This document shows, piece by piece, positions 1 through 9,409 of a DNA stretch of 64,000 bases. This DNA comes from Bog-756 sp963806455 (GTDB lineage: Bacteria > Actinomycetota > Acidimicrobiia > Acidimicrobiales > RAAP-2), in contig CAWDXZ010000006.1 of the NCBI GenBank assembly GCA_963806455.1, forward strand, positions 372,001-436,000, written 5' to 3'. The notes beneath the pieces were generated by a model. It saw only the letters and a program-made list of their open reading frames with translations. It made no database searches and was not told where the DNA came from. How positions within the stretch are numbered: the stretch's first letter is position 1; the number at the start of each line of letters is the position of its first letter. The position numbers were made by a program, and so were the translations under genes.

Positions 1-552
1 CAGGTGGTCCTCCCACTCGCCGTTGATCTCCAGGAACCCGAGCGCCACCCCCTCGTTCCGCAACCCCAGTTTCTCCACCACGCGGCGGCTGGCCGCGTTG
101 CGGGGGATGATGGCGATCTCCACCCGGTGCAGGCGCAGGGTCTCGAAGGCGAACTGCAGGACCACCACCACCGCCTCGGGTATCAGACCCGAGCCGGCCA
201 GCTCCTGGTCGATCCAGTAGCCGATCGACCCGTTCTGGAAGGGACCGCGCTGGATCGAGGAGAGGGTGATCTCCCCGGCGAACCGGCCCTCCACGAAGAT
301 GCCGAAGCCGAACCCGCTCCCCAGCTGTCGCTCCCGCTCGCGCATGCCGCACCGGGCGGCGAAGCTGGCGGCGTCCTCGGGCGCCAGCGGTGCGCCCTTG
401 GACCGCGGCTCCCACGGCACGAGCCACGAGCGGCAGCGGGTCCGCACCTCCAGCCATGCCTCGTAGTCGCTCTCCACCAGGGTGGCCAACCGGATCCGCC
501 ACCCCGGCAGTTCGAGGGACCGGACCGTGGGGGCGCGCAGGCCGGGGCTCAT
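1..552 (-). CDS. GNAT (RimJ/RimL-type) acetyltransferase, C-terminus cut by window edge
   Basis: The reading frame starts at ATG 552 and runs off the left edge, giving 184 codons. The protein has the RimJ/RimL layout: an N-terminal strand (WRIRLATLVESDYEAWLEV), a central GYWIDQELAGSGLIPEAV segment matching the acetyl-CoA binding strand and loop, then LHRVEIAIIPRNAASRRVVEKLGL, the family hallmark N-x-x-S-x-x-V-x-E-K-L-G. Such enzymes transfer acetyl from acetyl-CoA to protein N-termini or small amines. The substrate cannot be told from sequence. It lies upstream of no obvious partner and is followed on the same strand order by surface-polysaccharide genes. The C-terminal end is not visible. 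Confidence 0.85.
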   Translation of the reverse strand, partial: MSPGLRAPTVRSLELPGWRIRLATLVESDYEAWLEVRTRCRSWLVPWEPRSKGAPLAPEDAASFAARCGMRERERQLGSGFGFGIFVEGRFAGEITLSSIQRGPFQNGSIGYWIDQELAGSGLIPEAVVVVLQFAFETLRLHRVEIAIIPRNAASRRVVEKLGLRNEGVALGFLEINGEWEDHL

Positions 553-705
553 GGCTGCCCGGCGGCCCCGCCGACGGCCTCCTCATCCCGAATAAACGAG
601 AGCACGCAGGCATGGTAGTGACCTGCGACTGACAAGGCCAGAACCTGGGGTTTCGTCCCCGGGGCGGGACAGGCCGCGGCGGCGGAGGTGCGGAATGGCA
701 TCGGG

Positions 706-3660
706 TCAGGGGGCCACGCTGGCATGGCGACGGGGGACACCGCAGTAGTCATCGTCGACCACCAGGGCAGCCGCCACCCGGTGCGACCGGATGCCTCCGG
801 TGGCCAGGGCCGTCACCATCGAGAGGGCCACCTGGGGGTCCATGGGGACGTCGAGCAGCGTCCTGCCGTAGGCCCCGAGCAGCTGGTCGCAATAGGAGAG
901 CGCGCCGGCGTGCAGCTCGCCCAGGACGTTCAGCTCATCGGTGGTGCGGTGGTCGGCCCGGAAGGAGGCGACGACCCTCCCGTCGCGCATCTCGGCCCGC
1001 TCGGTCTGGCCCGAGGGAGCGGTGAGAAATGCCTCCAGCACCAGCGAGTGGAGGAGGAAGGGCGTGGGCTCGCTCCATCCCGGATGGTCCTCCACGAAGC
1101 ATCCGAAAGCCGACCCTCCGGCCTCCCGGACCTGGGACGCCTGGGCCAACGTGCCCATGTAGAAGCCCCGGAGCCCCCGTCCGGCCACCGTCTGGATGTG
1201 CTTCTGGATGGTGGCCGAGTAGCCGATGTCGACGATGGCCGGGTTGCGGGCCGAGCTCAGGCCGCTCGCCCCCAGGTACTCCACCAGGCCGGCGAGCTCC
1301 TTGCCCCCGTGGTCGACCACCCGGTCGCGGACCTGGTCGAGGACGGAACGCACCACTTCCTCGTCCCGGGGCAGACGGACCGTCGTGCCGGTGAAGGGAA
1401 GGTCGCCGGCGAGCTCCAGGCCGAGCCGGCTCGACAGCAGATCTTCGATGGTCCCTTCGAAGTCCGAGCCCTCCACGATCTCGTCCGGGTTGAACCGGAC
1501 GGCCTGTGCCGAGGCCATCGCCGTCCGGCGGGAGCTGAGCAGGTAGGTCGACGCCGGAAGGTGCGTGGCCCCCGCCGCCCGGATCCTCTCCCACGCCAGC
1601 TGCAGCAGGTAGCCCTCGCGGGACAGGAAGAAGACCCGGTCGACGTCGGCGCCTTGGGGATGGTTGGCCAGCCACAGCAGGAACGCCATCACCACCGGCC
1701 CGAAGACGGCATGGCCGACGTCGAACGGCCGGGGGAGGTCCACGGGTCGGAAGCGCCCCGTGTCCGGATAGGGATCATTGGCGACCCGGGCCACGACCGG
1801 TCCCATCAGCAGATCGGTGCCCCACCGATCCGGCGGAGCTCCGCCAATCGCCTCGAGACCCCGGAGTCCGACGAGGGTGCCCGGGTTCATGCAGTGGTAG
1901 GTGGCAATGGTCCGGTCGGTGGCCGCCTGGAGGTCGGACTGCTCGTTGTCGCCCACATGGAGCCATCGCCCCGATCGGGGCCGCTCCCGTTCCACGAGGA
2001 GGTCCCACATGTCGCCCCGGTCCTTGCGGACGCCCCGCTCCGACGAGAGGTAGACGTCATCGATCAGATCGGCCACACCGGCGTTTTCGAGGAGCTGGTC
2101 GATGTGGTGCCGTTCGAGATAGGTGTCGCTGACGGCGATCACCCGAGCTCCGGCCCGCTTGGCCTGGCCGACGGCGTCGGCGATCACGGCCCGGGGCACC
2201 GACACGGCGAGCTCGGCTTCGACCTCCTTGGTCCGGGCCAGGGACACAGCCTCCTCGGTCCAGGCGTCGTCTCGCTCGAATTGCCGGTAGATCTCGGTCA
2301 GCGAGACGTCGCCCTTCCAATCCTTCAGCTGCCGGGCCGCCAGCTCGGCTCGTTTCCGTCGTTCGAAGAACCCCGTGGCGGACGGAAGCTCGTGTCCGAT
2401 GCGGGCGCCGACGGACCTGATCACCGAGTCCGGCCGCACGCTCAACCTGGTGAGGATGGTGTCGAAGACGTCGAAGGAGACGAGGTCCGCCTCCCCGATG
2501 GCCCGGAGCAGCCCCTCCGAGGAGAAGGTGAGGTACTGATCGAGGTTGAGCGCGCTCCAGTCCAGGCGGAAGGCACCCGATCGGGCCTCGAACTCCACGA
2601 AGCGGAAGCCGCGCGAGTGCACCAGCGGCACGAACGACCGCTCGATGGCATGGGCCAGGGTGCCGTCGTTCTGCCCGGCCTCGACGGGGAAGTCGTCCGC
2701 CGTCAGGCCGGCCTCGAGGAGGGGGCGAATGGCGTCCACCCGGGCCCAGAACATGCCGCCCACGGGATACGGGAAGTATCCCGAGGTCGGATAGTCGGTC
2801 ACCCCCAGCCGCGAGAACAGGTCGGGGGCGCCCTGGGCGTTGCTGAGCCAGTGGTGGGCCCAGTAGGAGAGCGAGCGGGTCGTGGACGGGTAGATGATCC
2901 CGACATCCGGCCGGTGGCCGAGCAGCTCCAGCATGGCCGTGGCGACGGCCCGGGTCCCGACGAGTGCACCGACCAGCTCGTCCCGCCACACGGCCTGCTC
3001 GGTTCCCGTGTACAGCGACTTCTTGGTGTGCAGGTGAAGCACGTAGTCGTGATCGAGGATCTCGCCGGCGAACTCCGACACGAGCGGACCGAAGTTCCTC
3101 CCGCGGTTGGGACAGACCCGGACATCGAGGTCGTGCTCCACCCGGAGCCGGGCGGCGGCGATGACCACCCGGCGGGCCTCCTCGGTGGGCACCGAGACGA
3201 GGAGCGAGAACGGCACCGGTATCGACCGCAACGAATGGCACAACAAAGGGAACGACTCGGGGTAGTAGGCATGGACCATCACCGCCACCGAGGGCGGTGG
3301 GTCGATGACCCGCCGCATGTCGACCGTCAGGTTCTCGTGACCGGGGGGTGCGGGCACCTCCACCGTCGATGCGGTGCGTCCCTCCGAAGCCGGGGCCCGG
3401 AGGAAGTGCGACAGGGGATCGACGCCGGCCTGGGCGACGTCGCCGTTCTCGGCCAGATAGCGGTTGCCGTCGAACAGGGGGCCCGGGTCGGATCCCGACC
3501 GGAAACCCTCACGGAGATAGTGGTCCTCGGGGGAGAGCCCCGATTCCGCGACCTCCGGATAGGTCCGGCGGTACCACTCGCCATCGAAGTACCCCGATGA
3601 TGCGATGGCCTCGGCCCGGCCGAGGCCGACCCTTTCTCTGAGCCGGCGGAGCGGCCTCAT
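706..3660 (-). CDS. RgpF-like rhamnan synthesis domain fused to HAD hydrolase domain
   Basis: This 984-residue protein probably builds or modifies surface polysaccharide. Residues 1-120 are a leader region. Residues about 123-390 resemble the RgpF family of rhamnan/O-antigen synthesis proteins, with HAYYPESFPLL and the LHLHTKKS motif. Residues about 393-610 are a HAD domain: SFDVFDTILTR gives the nucleophile D-x-D, AVSDTYL gives motif II, and HVGDNEQSDLQAA gives motif IV. The last 370 residues match the C-terminal part of the same O-antigen cluster proteins. I chose ATG 3660 because homology-like sequence begins there and upstream codons are Pro/Gly-rich. This ATG overlaps the TGA of a 46-codon candidate upstream ORF. 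Substrate is unknown. Confidence 0.8.
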   Translation of the reverse strand: MRPLRRLRERVGLGRAEAIASSGYFDGEWYRRTYPEVAESGLSPEDHYLREGFRSGSDPGPLFDGNRYLAENGDVAQAGVDPLSHFLRAPASEGRTASTVEVPAPPGHENLTVDMRRVIDPPPSVAVMVHAYYPESFPLLCHSLRSIPVPFSLLVSVPTEEARRVVIAAARLRVEHDLDVRVCPNRGRNFGPLVSEFAGEILDHDYVLHLHTKKSLYTGTEQAVWRDELVGALVGTRAVATAMLELLGHRPDVGIIYPSTTRSLSYWAHHWLSNAQGAPDLFSRLGVTDYPTSGYFPYPVGGMFWARVDAIRPLLEAGLTADDFPVEAGQNDGTLAHAIERSFVPLVHSRGFRFVEFEARSGAFRLDWSALNLDQYLTFSSEGLLRAIGEADLVSFDVFDTILTRLSVRPDSVIRSVGARIGHELPSATGFFERRKRAELAARQLKDWKGDVSLTEIYRQFERDDAWTEEAVSLARTKEVEAELAVSVPRAVIADAVGQAKRAGARVIAVSDTYLERHHIDQLLENAGVADLIDDVYLSSERGVRKDRGDMWDLLVERERPRSGRWLHVGDNEQSDLQAATDRTIATYHCMNPGTLVGLRGLEAIGGAPPDRWGTDLLMGPVVARVANDPYPDTGRFRPVDLPRPFDVGHAVFGPVVMAFLLWLANHPQGADVDRVFFLSREGYLLQLAWERIRAAGATHLPASTYLLSSRRTAMASAQAVRFNPDEIVEGSDFEGTIEDLLSSRLGLELAGDLPFTGTTVRLPRDEEVVRSVLDQVRDRVVDHGGKELAGLVEYLGASGLSSARNPAIVDIGYSATIQKHIQTVAGRGLRGFYMGTLAQASQVREAGGSAFGCFVEDHPGWSEPTPFLLHSLVLEAFLTAPSGQTERAEMRDGRVVASFRADHRTTDELNVLGELHAGALSYCDQLLGAYGRTLLDVPMDPQVALSMVTALATGGIRSHRVAAALVVDDDYCGVPRRHASVAP

Positions 3661-3797
3661 CCCGGACGAGGACCCGCCGACGGGGGCGACCGGCGGAGGC
3701 CAACGGCCGGCGCCGCCGACCAGGGCCCCGGCTCCCCCGGCATGGCGGCCGGTCCCTGACCGGACGGCAGCCCCCAGGTACGCAGCTCCCGGCCCAT
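3657..3797 (-). other. Candidate leaderless 46-codon upstream ORF coupled to the RgpF-like gene
   Basis: The ORF starts at ATG 3797, 7 bases after a TACACT hexamer (3805-3810, minus strand), and ends with a TGA that overlaps the ATG of the next gene in the ATGA manner. The peptide is rich in Pro, Gly, Ala and Arg and I recognise no family. It could be a translated leader that couples to the downstream gene, or chance in GC-rich DNA. Confidence 0.35.
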
Positions 3798-3903
3798 CGC
3801 TAGGAGTGTATTGCACGCTTCGGGCGGGTCAGGTCGTCTGGGACGGCCCCGGTGGTGGTCGGCGACGGCCCGGGGAAGGGTCGTCGACGGCCCGGGTGAA
3901 CCT

Positions 3904-6900
3904 CTAGGACGACCCGGGGCGAGGGTCCGGCTCCCCGAAGAGCGGGGCCCGCGGCGGGCAGGCCAGCGTGAAGTCCTCGTAGACCAGGGAGAGGTTCGGG
4001 TTGTAGGCCGGGTCGTTGCGCAGGAGCATCCCCCACCGCTGCTGCATGTACCGGCCCTCGCCCACCAGGCGGTCGGCGTTCTCACCCTCGACGTCGGGGC
4101 CCCTCGTGACCGACTCGTGGTGGATGAGCTCGGCGAACGGCGTCCAAACGGTCTTCCATCCGGCCTCGGCCAGCCGTAGGCAGAGGTCGACGTCGTTGTA
4201 GCCGATCGAGAGATGGTCGTCGTCGAGCCCGCCGACCTCGTCCCAGGCGTCCTTCCGCACCAGCATGCACGCCCCGGTGACCGCCGAGTAGTGACGCACG
4301 CAGGCGGCGCGCCCGAAATACCCGATGTCCAGGCGATCGAGGTGCCGGTGCACGTGGCCGCCGACGCCACCGATGCCGAGCACCACCCCGGCATGCTGGA
4401 CGGTCCCGTCGTCGTAGTAGAGCTTGGCTCCGACCGCCCCCACCGAAGGCTGGAGCAGCTGCCCGACCATCTCGTCGAGCCAGTCGGCCGAGATCACCTC
4501 GGTGTCATCGTTCAGCAGGCAGAGGATGGAACCATTGGCCCGAGCGGCGGCAGAATTGTTGAGCCCGGAATAACTGAACGGTCGCTCGTCCCGCACGATC
4601 CGCACCCGCCCCTCGTTCTGCCGGAGGAACCCGAGCGTCCGGTTCGACTCGCTGCCGTTGTCGACGACCAGGATCTCGTAGTTGCCGTAGGTGGTGAAGC
4701 TCCAGATGGACTGCAGGCATCGTTCCAGCCACCGGCCGTCACGGGTGGGGATGATGATGGTGACCAACGGCGGTGGATCGGGTATCTCCCAGCGCACGCG
4801 ATTCCAGCCCAGGGCCGGGATGGGCGTGACCGTGGCCTTCCGACCCTGCCGGGCCAGGTGCTCGGACACGGCGCGGAGCCCGGCATCGCCGGCGTAGGGC
4901 TTGGCTGCCAGGGACTGCGCCGTCGAGGCGGGGTGGGACCGCCAGTCATAGAGGATGTGCGGGATGTGCCGGACCTGGTCGGGCTCGACAAGCTCGGTGA
5001 CCCGGAGCAGCAGGTCCCAGTCCTGGCTCCCCTCGAACCCCGGGCGGAAGCCCCCGGCCTCCTCGACCAGGTCGCGCCTGAGCGCCGCCATGTGACACAC
5101 GTGGTTCATCCCGAGCAGGAGCAGCGGGTCGAAGTCGCCCTTGAAGTAGTCCTTGAGCCGGTGGCCGGCCGCATCGATGATGGCCTCGTCGCTGTAGATG
5201 AGGCCGGCCCCCGGATGGATCTCCGCCTCGATGGCGGCCAGCGCCAGGGCGTGCTCGCGGAGACGGTCGTCGTGGTCGAGGAGCACCACCCATCGGCCCG
5301 AGGCCGAGGCGAGGGCGGAGTTGGACGCCGCGGCGATGTGGCCGTTCTCGTCCCGACGGACGACCTTGATCCGGGGCTCCGATCGGGCGTAGTCGTCGAC
5401 GACCTCGAGGACCCGCGGATCGGTCGAGCAGTCGTCGGCGATGCACAGCTCCCAATGCGGGTACAGCTGATGGAGGACCGATTCGATGGCCTGACGGAGG
5501 TACGGCTCCGGCGTGTTGTACACGGGGAGGATCACCGAGATGAGCGGGGGGTCGCTGATCTGGCTGGCACGCAACCGGATGGCCTTGCGGTCGGCATCCG
5601 AGAGCGTGTCGTAGGTGGCCGCCCATTCGTCGTACGGGAGCCTCGGTGCAGGCGCAGGCACGCCCGGGACGGCCACGCTGGCCGGCGGTGGCTGGGGCCG
5701 GCCCCGCAGCCTCCCGTAGATCCGGCGGAGGCGAACCGTGTACCGGAACACCTTGGTCGCCTCGATGGCGGCAACCTGGACCGTCGCCGCAGCGGCCTGG
5801 CTCCTGGCCTCGTGCAGCAGGTGGTGCAGGCCGGCGGTGTCCCGATCACGTCGGAGAAGCTCACCCTGGACGGCCAGCAGCTCGGCGGAGCGTCGCAGTT
5901 CCAGTTCACGCACGGAGCTGCGGAGGTCGCCGACCTCGGCCAGCAGCGCCTGATTCTGCAGCTCGAGGGTACCCGACCGCTCGGCATACTCCCCGATGGC
6001 GGTGACCAGGTTGTCCCGTTCCGGAACGATTTCGTCCAGTATCCCCTGCAGGTGCTGGCGGGTCCTCCACAGGGACTGCTCATAGCCGACCACGAGGGCC
6101 GAGGGGTCCGGTTCGCCCCTCCGGAACAAGATGGCGTCCTTCGACAGGTAGGAGGCGTCGTAGTCGAAATCGCGCACGAAACCGTGGGCCGCGAAGAGGC
6201 GAGCCCAGTGGTCGGGCGTGCGCACGTTGATATGGGTGGCCTCCTCGAAGCCGTCCGAGGTGGAGGACAGGAGCACCGATTCGCAATGCCGGGTGATGTT
6301 GGCGATCACCGACTCCGCCACCGAGTCAGGCAGATGCTCGATGACCTCGATCATGGTGACCAGATCGAAGTGACCACTGATCTCGTCGGTGAGCGACGCC
6401 ACCGAGCAGTAGGGCTTGATCGACTCGGGCACCTGGGCGATGGCCCACTCCGAGACGTCGACGCCCCAGGCGTCGACGCCCTGGTTCCGCAGCGCCTCGA
6501 CCAGGAATCCGATGGCACACCCGGCATCGAGGACCGAGACCGGCCGCAGCTCATCGGAGATCCGGCGGGCCAGCATGGCGAAGAAGGTCTCCCACTGCTC
6601 CTCGCCGCGGCGGTAGGGCGCGTCCCCCTCGTTGCCGTAGTGGGTGTAGTACTCCTGGTCGTAGTAGTGGGCGAACTCCTCGACCATCTCCTGCCCGTCG
6701 CCCGGCTCCTGGCGTGCGGCCCGGTGCAGGGCCCGATCCAGGATGAGGAACTTGTTCGACACCTCTCCGACCGGCTCTGGGCCGGGTGGCCCGAACCCGT
6801 CGAAGCGCTGGATGGCCGCGGCCAGCTGCTCCGGCGAGGACGGGATGCCACGCCTCTCGAGCTCATGTTGGAGCTGGCGGGCACCGGACTTCGGATCGCT

Positions 6901-7503
6901 CTCGAACGTGTCCACCGCCACGACGATCCCCGAGAACTCCTCCCACAGGTTGAGGGCCATCCGGTTGTACTCGTCCCAGAGCGCCAGCGCCTCGTCGAAG
7001 GGGATGCCCTCCTCCTGGGAGAGGGACGCGGCCGCTTCGGCGGGCGGCCCGTGGACCAGCACGACCGTGGCCGGAACGTCGAGCGCCTTCACCCAGAACG
7101 GCGCCAGCACCGTGTTCCGCGAATCGGCCCACACCCAGGGAGGGCCGTCGGGGCCGTCGGCCGGGCCCGGCCGGCCTTCCGACCGAGCCGACTCGAAGAC
7201 CCGGCGGGCGGCGTCCACCCGGTGCCGCAGCCGGCTCCAGAGCTCCAGCCGGGGCAGCAGCGCGGGTTGGCCCCGGGACGACCCCAGCTCGGACAGGAGT
7301 TGGTCGTTGAACCGTGAGAGCGCGTCCACGCCGGACCGGCCCGGTGACGAGGGGCGCGAACCCCCCACCGGGGACAGGCCCAGACACTCGAGCTGCGTGC
7401 CGACGGCTTCCACGCCGCGCTCGTGGATGCCGATGACGAAGACGGCGGCGGGAGTCACGTCGCCGGTCGGGCGCCCCTCCGGCGGCGGGACTCGGTCTGG
7501 CAC
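3904..7503 (-). CDS. Large multidomain protein: sulfotransferase-like, methyltransferase, coiled coil, two GT2 domains
   Basis: About 1,199 residues. Residues 1-230 resemble nucleotide-binding sulfotransferase-like modules (VFVIGIHERG near the start), though key residues are uncertain. Residues about 300-460 are a class I SAM methyltransferase with VLDAGCAIGFL and a MIEVIEHL strand. A Glu/Leu/Arg-rich coiled coil follows (about 480-595). Two GT2 glycosyltransferase domains then come in tandem: PLISVILPVYN with LLDHDD (from about 651) and PLVTIIIPTRD with CLLNDDTEV (from about 912), each ending in an E-x-x-x-R/W-like region. Such proteins assemble and methyl-cap surface glycans. GTG 7503 lies 7 bases after TAATGT and suggests a leaderless start. 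GTG 7512, preceded by AAAGG, is the alternative and adds three residues. Confidence 0.85.
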   Translation of the reverse strand: MPDRVPPPEGRPTGDVTPAAVFVIGIHERGVEAVGTQLECLGLSPVGGSRPSSPGRSGVDALSRFNDQLLSELGSSRGQPALLPRLELWSRLRHRVDAARRVFESARSEGRPGPADGPDGPPWVWADSRNTVLAPFWVKALDVPATVVLVHGPPAEAAASLSQEEGIPFDEALALWDEYNRMALNLWEEFSGIVVAVDTFESDPKSGARQLQHELERRGIPSSPEQLAAAIQRFDGFGPPGPEPVGEVSNKFLILDRALHRAARQEPGDGQEMVEEFAHYYDQEYYTHYGNEGDAPYRRGEEQWETFFAMLARRISDELRPVSVLDAGCAIGFLVEALRNQGVDAWGVDVSEWAIAQVPESIKPYCSVASLTDEISGHFDLVTMIEVIEHLPDSVAESVIANITRHCESVLLSSTSDGFEEATHINVRTPDHWARLFAAHGFVRDFDYDASYLSKDAILFRRGEPDPSALVVGYEQSLWRTRQHLQGILDEIVPERDNLVTAIGEYAERSGTLELQNQALLAEVGDLRSSVRELELRRSAELLAVQGELLRRDRDTAGLHHLLHEARSQAAAATVQVAAIEATKVFRYTVRLRRIYGRLRGRPQPPPASVAVPGVPAPAPRLPYDEWAATYDTLSDADRKAIRLRASQISDPPLISVILPVYNTPEPYLRQAIESVLHQLYPHWELCIADDCSTDPRVLEVVDDYARSEPRIKVVRRDENGHIAAASNSALASASGRWVVLLDHDDRLREHALALAAIEAEIHPGAGLIYSDEAIIDAAGHRLKDYFKGDFDPLLLLGMNHVCHMAALRRDLVEEAGGFRPGFEGSQDWDLLLRVTELVEPDQVRHIPHILYDWRSHPASTAQSLAAKPYAGDAGLRAVSEHLARQGRKATVTPIPALGWNRVRWEIPDPPPLVTIIIPTRDGRWLERCLQSIWSFTTYGNYEILVVDNGSESNRTLGFLRQNEGRVRIVRDERPFSYSGLNNSAAARANGSILCLLNDDTEVISADWLDEMVGQLLQPSVGAVGAKLYYDDGTVQHAGVVLGIGGVGGHVHRHLDRLDIGYFGRAACVRHYSAVTGACMLVRKDAWDEVGGLDDDHLSIGYNDVDLCLRLAEAGWKTVWTPFAELIHHESVTRGPDVEGENADRLVGEGRYMQQRWGMLLRNDPAYNPNLSLVYEDFTLACPPRAPLFGEPDPRPGSS

Positions 7504-7510
7504 AGAGGGC

Positions 7511-7516
7511 ACATTA
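7511..7516 (-). promoter_or_regulatory. Candidate -10 element (TAATGT) of the large GT gene
   Basis: TAATGT ends 7 bases before GTG 7503, the same spacing seen for several other genes in this window. No convincing -35 was found. Confidence 0.35.
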
Positions 7517-7640
7517 CCAGCGCCTTTGGCCGTTCCCCGGCCTCATTTCCCGTCTCCGTTCGGCGGGCTGCCGGGGGCCCGAGGCTCGCCGACTCCCCAC
7601 CGGGCCCGAACACCCCACGGGGCACCCCCGACCGGCGGGT

Positions 7641-8666
7641 CTAGATCGTGCCTTCGGCGATCGCGTTCTCGATCCAGGGCACGACCTCTTGGAGGATCTT
7701 CTCGAGGCCGGTGGTGGCTTCGAAGCCGAGGACCCGCTTGGCCTTCTCGACCGATGGCACCCGGCGGTTGACGTCGTGCTCGAAGGGAGGGTCCGAGACC
7801 CAGTTCAACGGGGTGTCGGGCCCCTTGACCTCGGTCCAGATGGCCTGGGCCAGCTCCAGCACCGTGGTCGACTGGGCCGTCGACAGGTTGAAGTCCTCGT
7901 TGAGGGCGTCGGGGTGCTCCATGGCGGTCACGATCCCCTCGGCCAGGTCGGCGCCGTAGGTGTAGTGCCGCACCTGGGAGCCGTCGCCCAGGATGTGGAG
8001 GGGATCCTGTCCCTTCAGCACCTTCTGTACCAGGTCCGGGACGACATGGCTCATGGCCAGGCTGACGTTCCCGCTCAGGATCTCCACGTCTCCGAGCGCC
8101 CGGCGCTCGCCGATACCCACGCAGTTGAACGGCCGCACGATGGTGTAGGGGAGGTCGTACTGGTCGTGGGCGGCCCGGGCGAAGTACTCGACAGCCAGCT
8201 TCTGGAAGCCGTAGGAGGACACCGGGGGCGGGATCTCATGCTCCTGCCCCTCGTAGGACGGCCACGAGTCGGCCGACTCGAACACCATCGACGAGCTGAG
8301 ATAGGTGACCTTCTGCAGCCTTCCCTGCTCGTGGGCCTTGATGGCGGCGTCACACGACGAGGCGATGATGCGCTCGTTGGCGGCCAGGAGATCGTAGGCG
8401 TAGGTGTGGAAATAGGAGATCCCGCCGATGAGGGCGGCCCCGGCGATGAAGTGGTCGCAGCCGGCCAGCTCGGAGGCGAGGAGATCGACGTCACGGGCAT
8501 CGGCCTCGACGAAGCGGTAGCGCTCATTGTCGTCATAGGACCGCTTGACCGGACCGTACTTCGAATAGTTGTCGACGCCCACCACGTGGTGACCCCGGTC
8601 CAAGAGCTCCTTGACCACGTAACCACCGATGAACCCGGCGGATCCTGTGACGAGAACGGTGCTCAT
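7641..8666 (-). CDS. NAD-dependent epimerase/dehydratase (extended SDR)
   Basis: 341 residues, typical for extended SDR nucleotide-sugar epimerases. LVTGSAGFIGGYVV is the Rossmann G-x-x-G-x-x-G NAD site at the N-terminus, VVGVDNYSKYG is the adenosine-binding Asp strand, SSSMVF supplies the catalytic Ser, and SSYGFQK gives the Y-x-x-x-K pair. It likely interconverts or dehydrates an NDP-sugar for the neighbouring glycosyltransferases. Its ATG overlaps the TGA of the preceding GT2 gene by four bases, so the two are translated from one operon with the nucleotide-sugar dehydrogenase. The exact sugar cannot be assigned. Confidence 0.92.
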   Translation of the reverse strand: MSTVLVTGSAGFIGGYVVKELLDRGHHVVGVDNYSKYGPVKRSYDDNERYRFVEADARDVDLLASELAGCDHFIAGAALIGGISYFHTYAYDLLAANERIIASSCDAAIKAHEQGRLQKVTYLSSSMVFESADSWPSYEGQEHEIPPPVSSYGFQKLAVEYFARAAHDQYDLPYTIVRPFNCVGIGERRALGDVEILSGNVSLAMSHVVPDLVQKVLKGQDPLHILGDGSQVRHYTYGADLAEGIVTAMEHPDALNEDFNLSTAQSTTVLELAQAIWTEVKGPDTPLNWVSDPPFEHDVNRRVPSVEKAKRVLGFEATTGLEKILQEVVPWIENAIAEGTI

Positions 8667-9409
8667 TGATTTCCTTTCGGGCAGGTTTCAGCGCGGATCT
8701 CTTCGATCGTCAGCCGGGGCCCGAAGGCGAAACGCCACCAGCGCAGGTAGTGCGGGAGCCAGCTCACGATCTTGAAGTTCGACACGCCGTGGTTGCGCTC
8801 CAGCCAGATGGTGGGCAGCTCCGCCACCGGCAGGCGGGCCCGGCGGGCCTTGGCCACCAGCTCGATGCCGATCTCGAACCCTGAGGACGAGGTGATCCCG
8901 ACCTTCCGGACGAAGTCGACGTCGTAGGCCTTGAACGAGTTGGTGGCATCCCTGGTCCCGACCCGGGCGAGCATCCAGAGCGAGAGGCCGGCCAGGCGCG
9001 ACATCATCCCCTTGAGGAACGGGCCGCCCACCTGCTGTCCGCCTCGTGAGTACCTCGACGCCGCGGCGACGACCACGCCCCGTTCCACCAGTCGGACCAG
9101 CTGGTCGATCTGCTGTGGATCGTCGCACCCGTCGGCCATGGTGACCACCACCACGTCGGCCACCGCCCGGTCGATCCCGTAGCGGATGGCCTGGGCGGGC
9201 CCGGGCTGCACGTCGTTCACCACGGCGCGGATACTTGGGATTTTGGCGGAATACTTCTCGACGTAGGGGATGGTCGAGTCTTCGGGCGTGTCCACCACCA
9301 CCACGATCTCCGACGGGAGCTGGACGGCCTCGACCAGCCGGGCCAGGACGTCCTCGATGTTCGAGCCCTCGTCGTAGGCGGGGATCACCACCGATACGCG
9401 GGGCTTCAC
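8663..9409 (-). CDS. Family 2 glycosyltransferase (DPM/GtrB-like)
   Basis: 248 residues forming a single GT2 domain. RVSVVIPAYDEGSNIEDVL starts the GT-A fold, EIVVVVDTPEDST supplies the nucleotide-contact Asp, and VVTMADGCDDP contains the D-x-D type metal-binding region (ADGCDD). No C-terminal membrane helices follow, so it is the soluble type. Start and stop overlap both neighbours by four bases (dehydrogenase upstream, epimerase downstream), a tightly coupled three-gene operon. It probably transfers a sugar made by those two enzymes onto a polyprenyl or glycan acceptor. Confidence 0.9.
   Translation of the reverse strand: MKPRVSVVIPAYDEGSNIEDVLARLVEAVQLPSEIVVVVDTPEDSTIPYVEKYSAKIPSIRAVVNDVQPGPAQAIRYGIDRAVADVVVVTMADGCDDPQQIDQLVRLVERGVVVAAASRYSRGGQQVGGPFLKGMMSRLAGLSLWMLARVGTRDATNSFKAYDVDFVRKVGITSSSGFEIGIELVAKARRARLPVAELPTIWLERNHGVSNFKIVSWLPHYLRWWRFAFGPRLTIEEIRAETCPKGNQ

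Noticed and set aside
688..3600. Plus-strand open frame of about 970 codons opposite the RgpF-like gene
   Set aside because: It is the mirror of the coding strand in GC-rich DNA, rich in Gly/Val/Arg without any family pattern, while the minus strand has clear domains.
4213..7317. Plus-strand open frame of about 1,030 codons opposite the large GT gene
   Set aside because: Same antisense shadow effect; no motifs.
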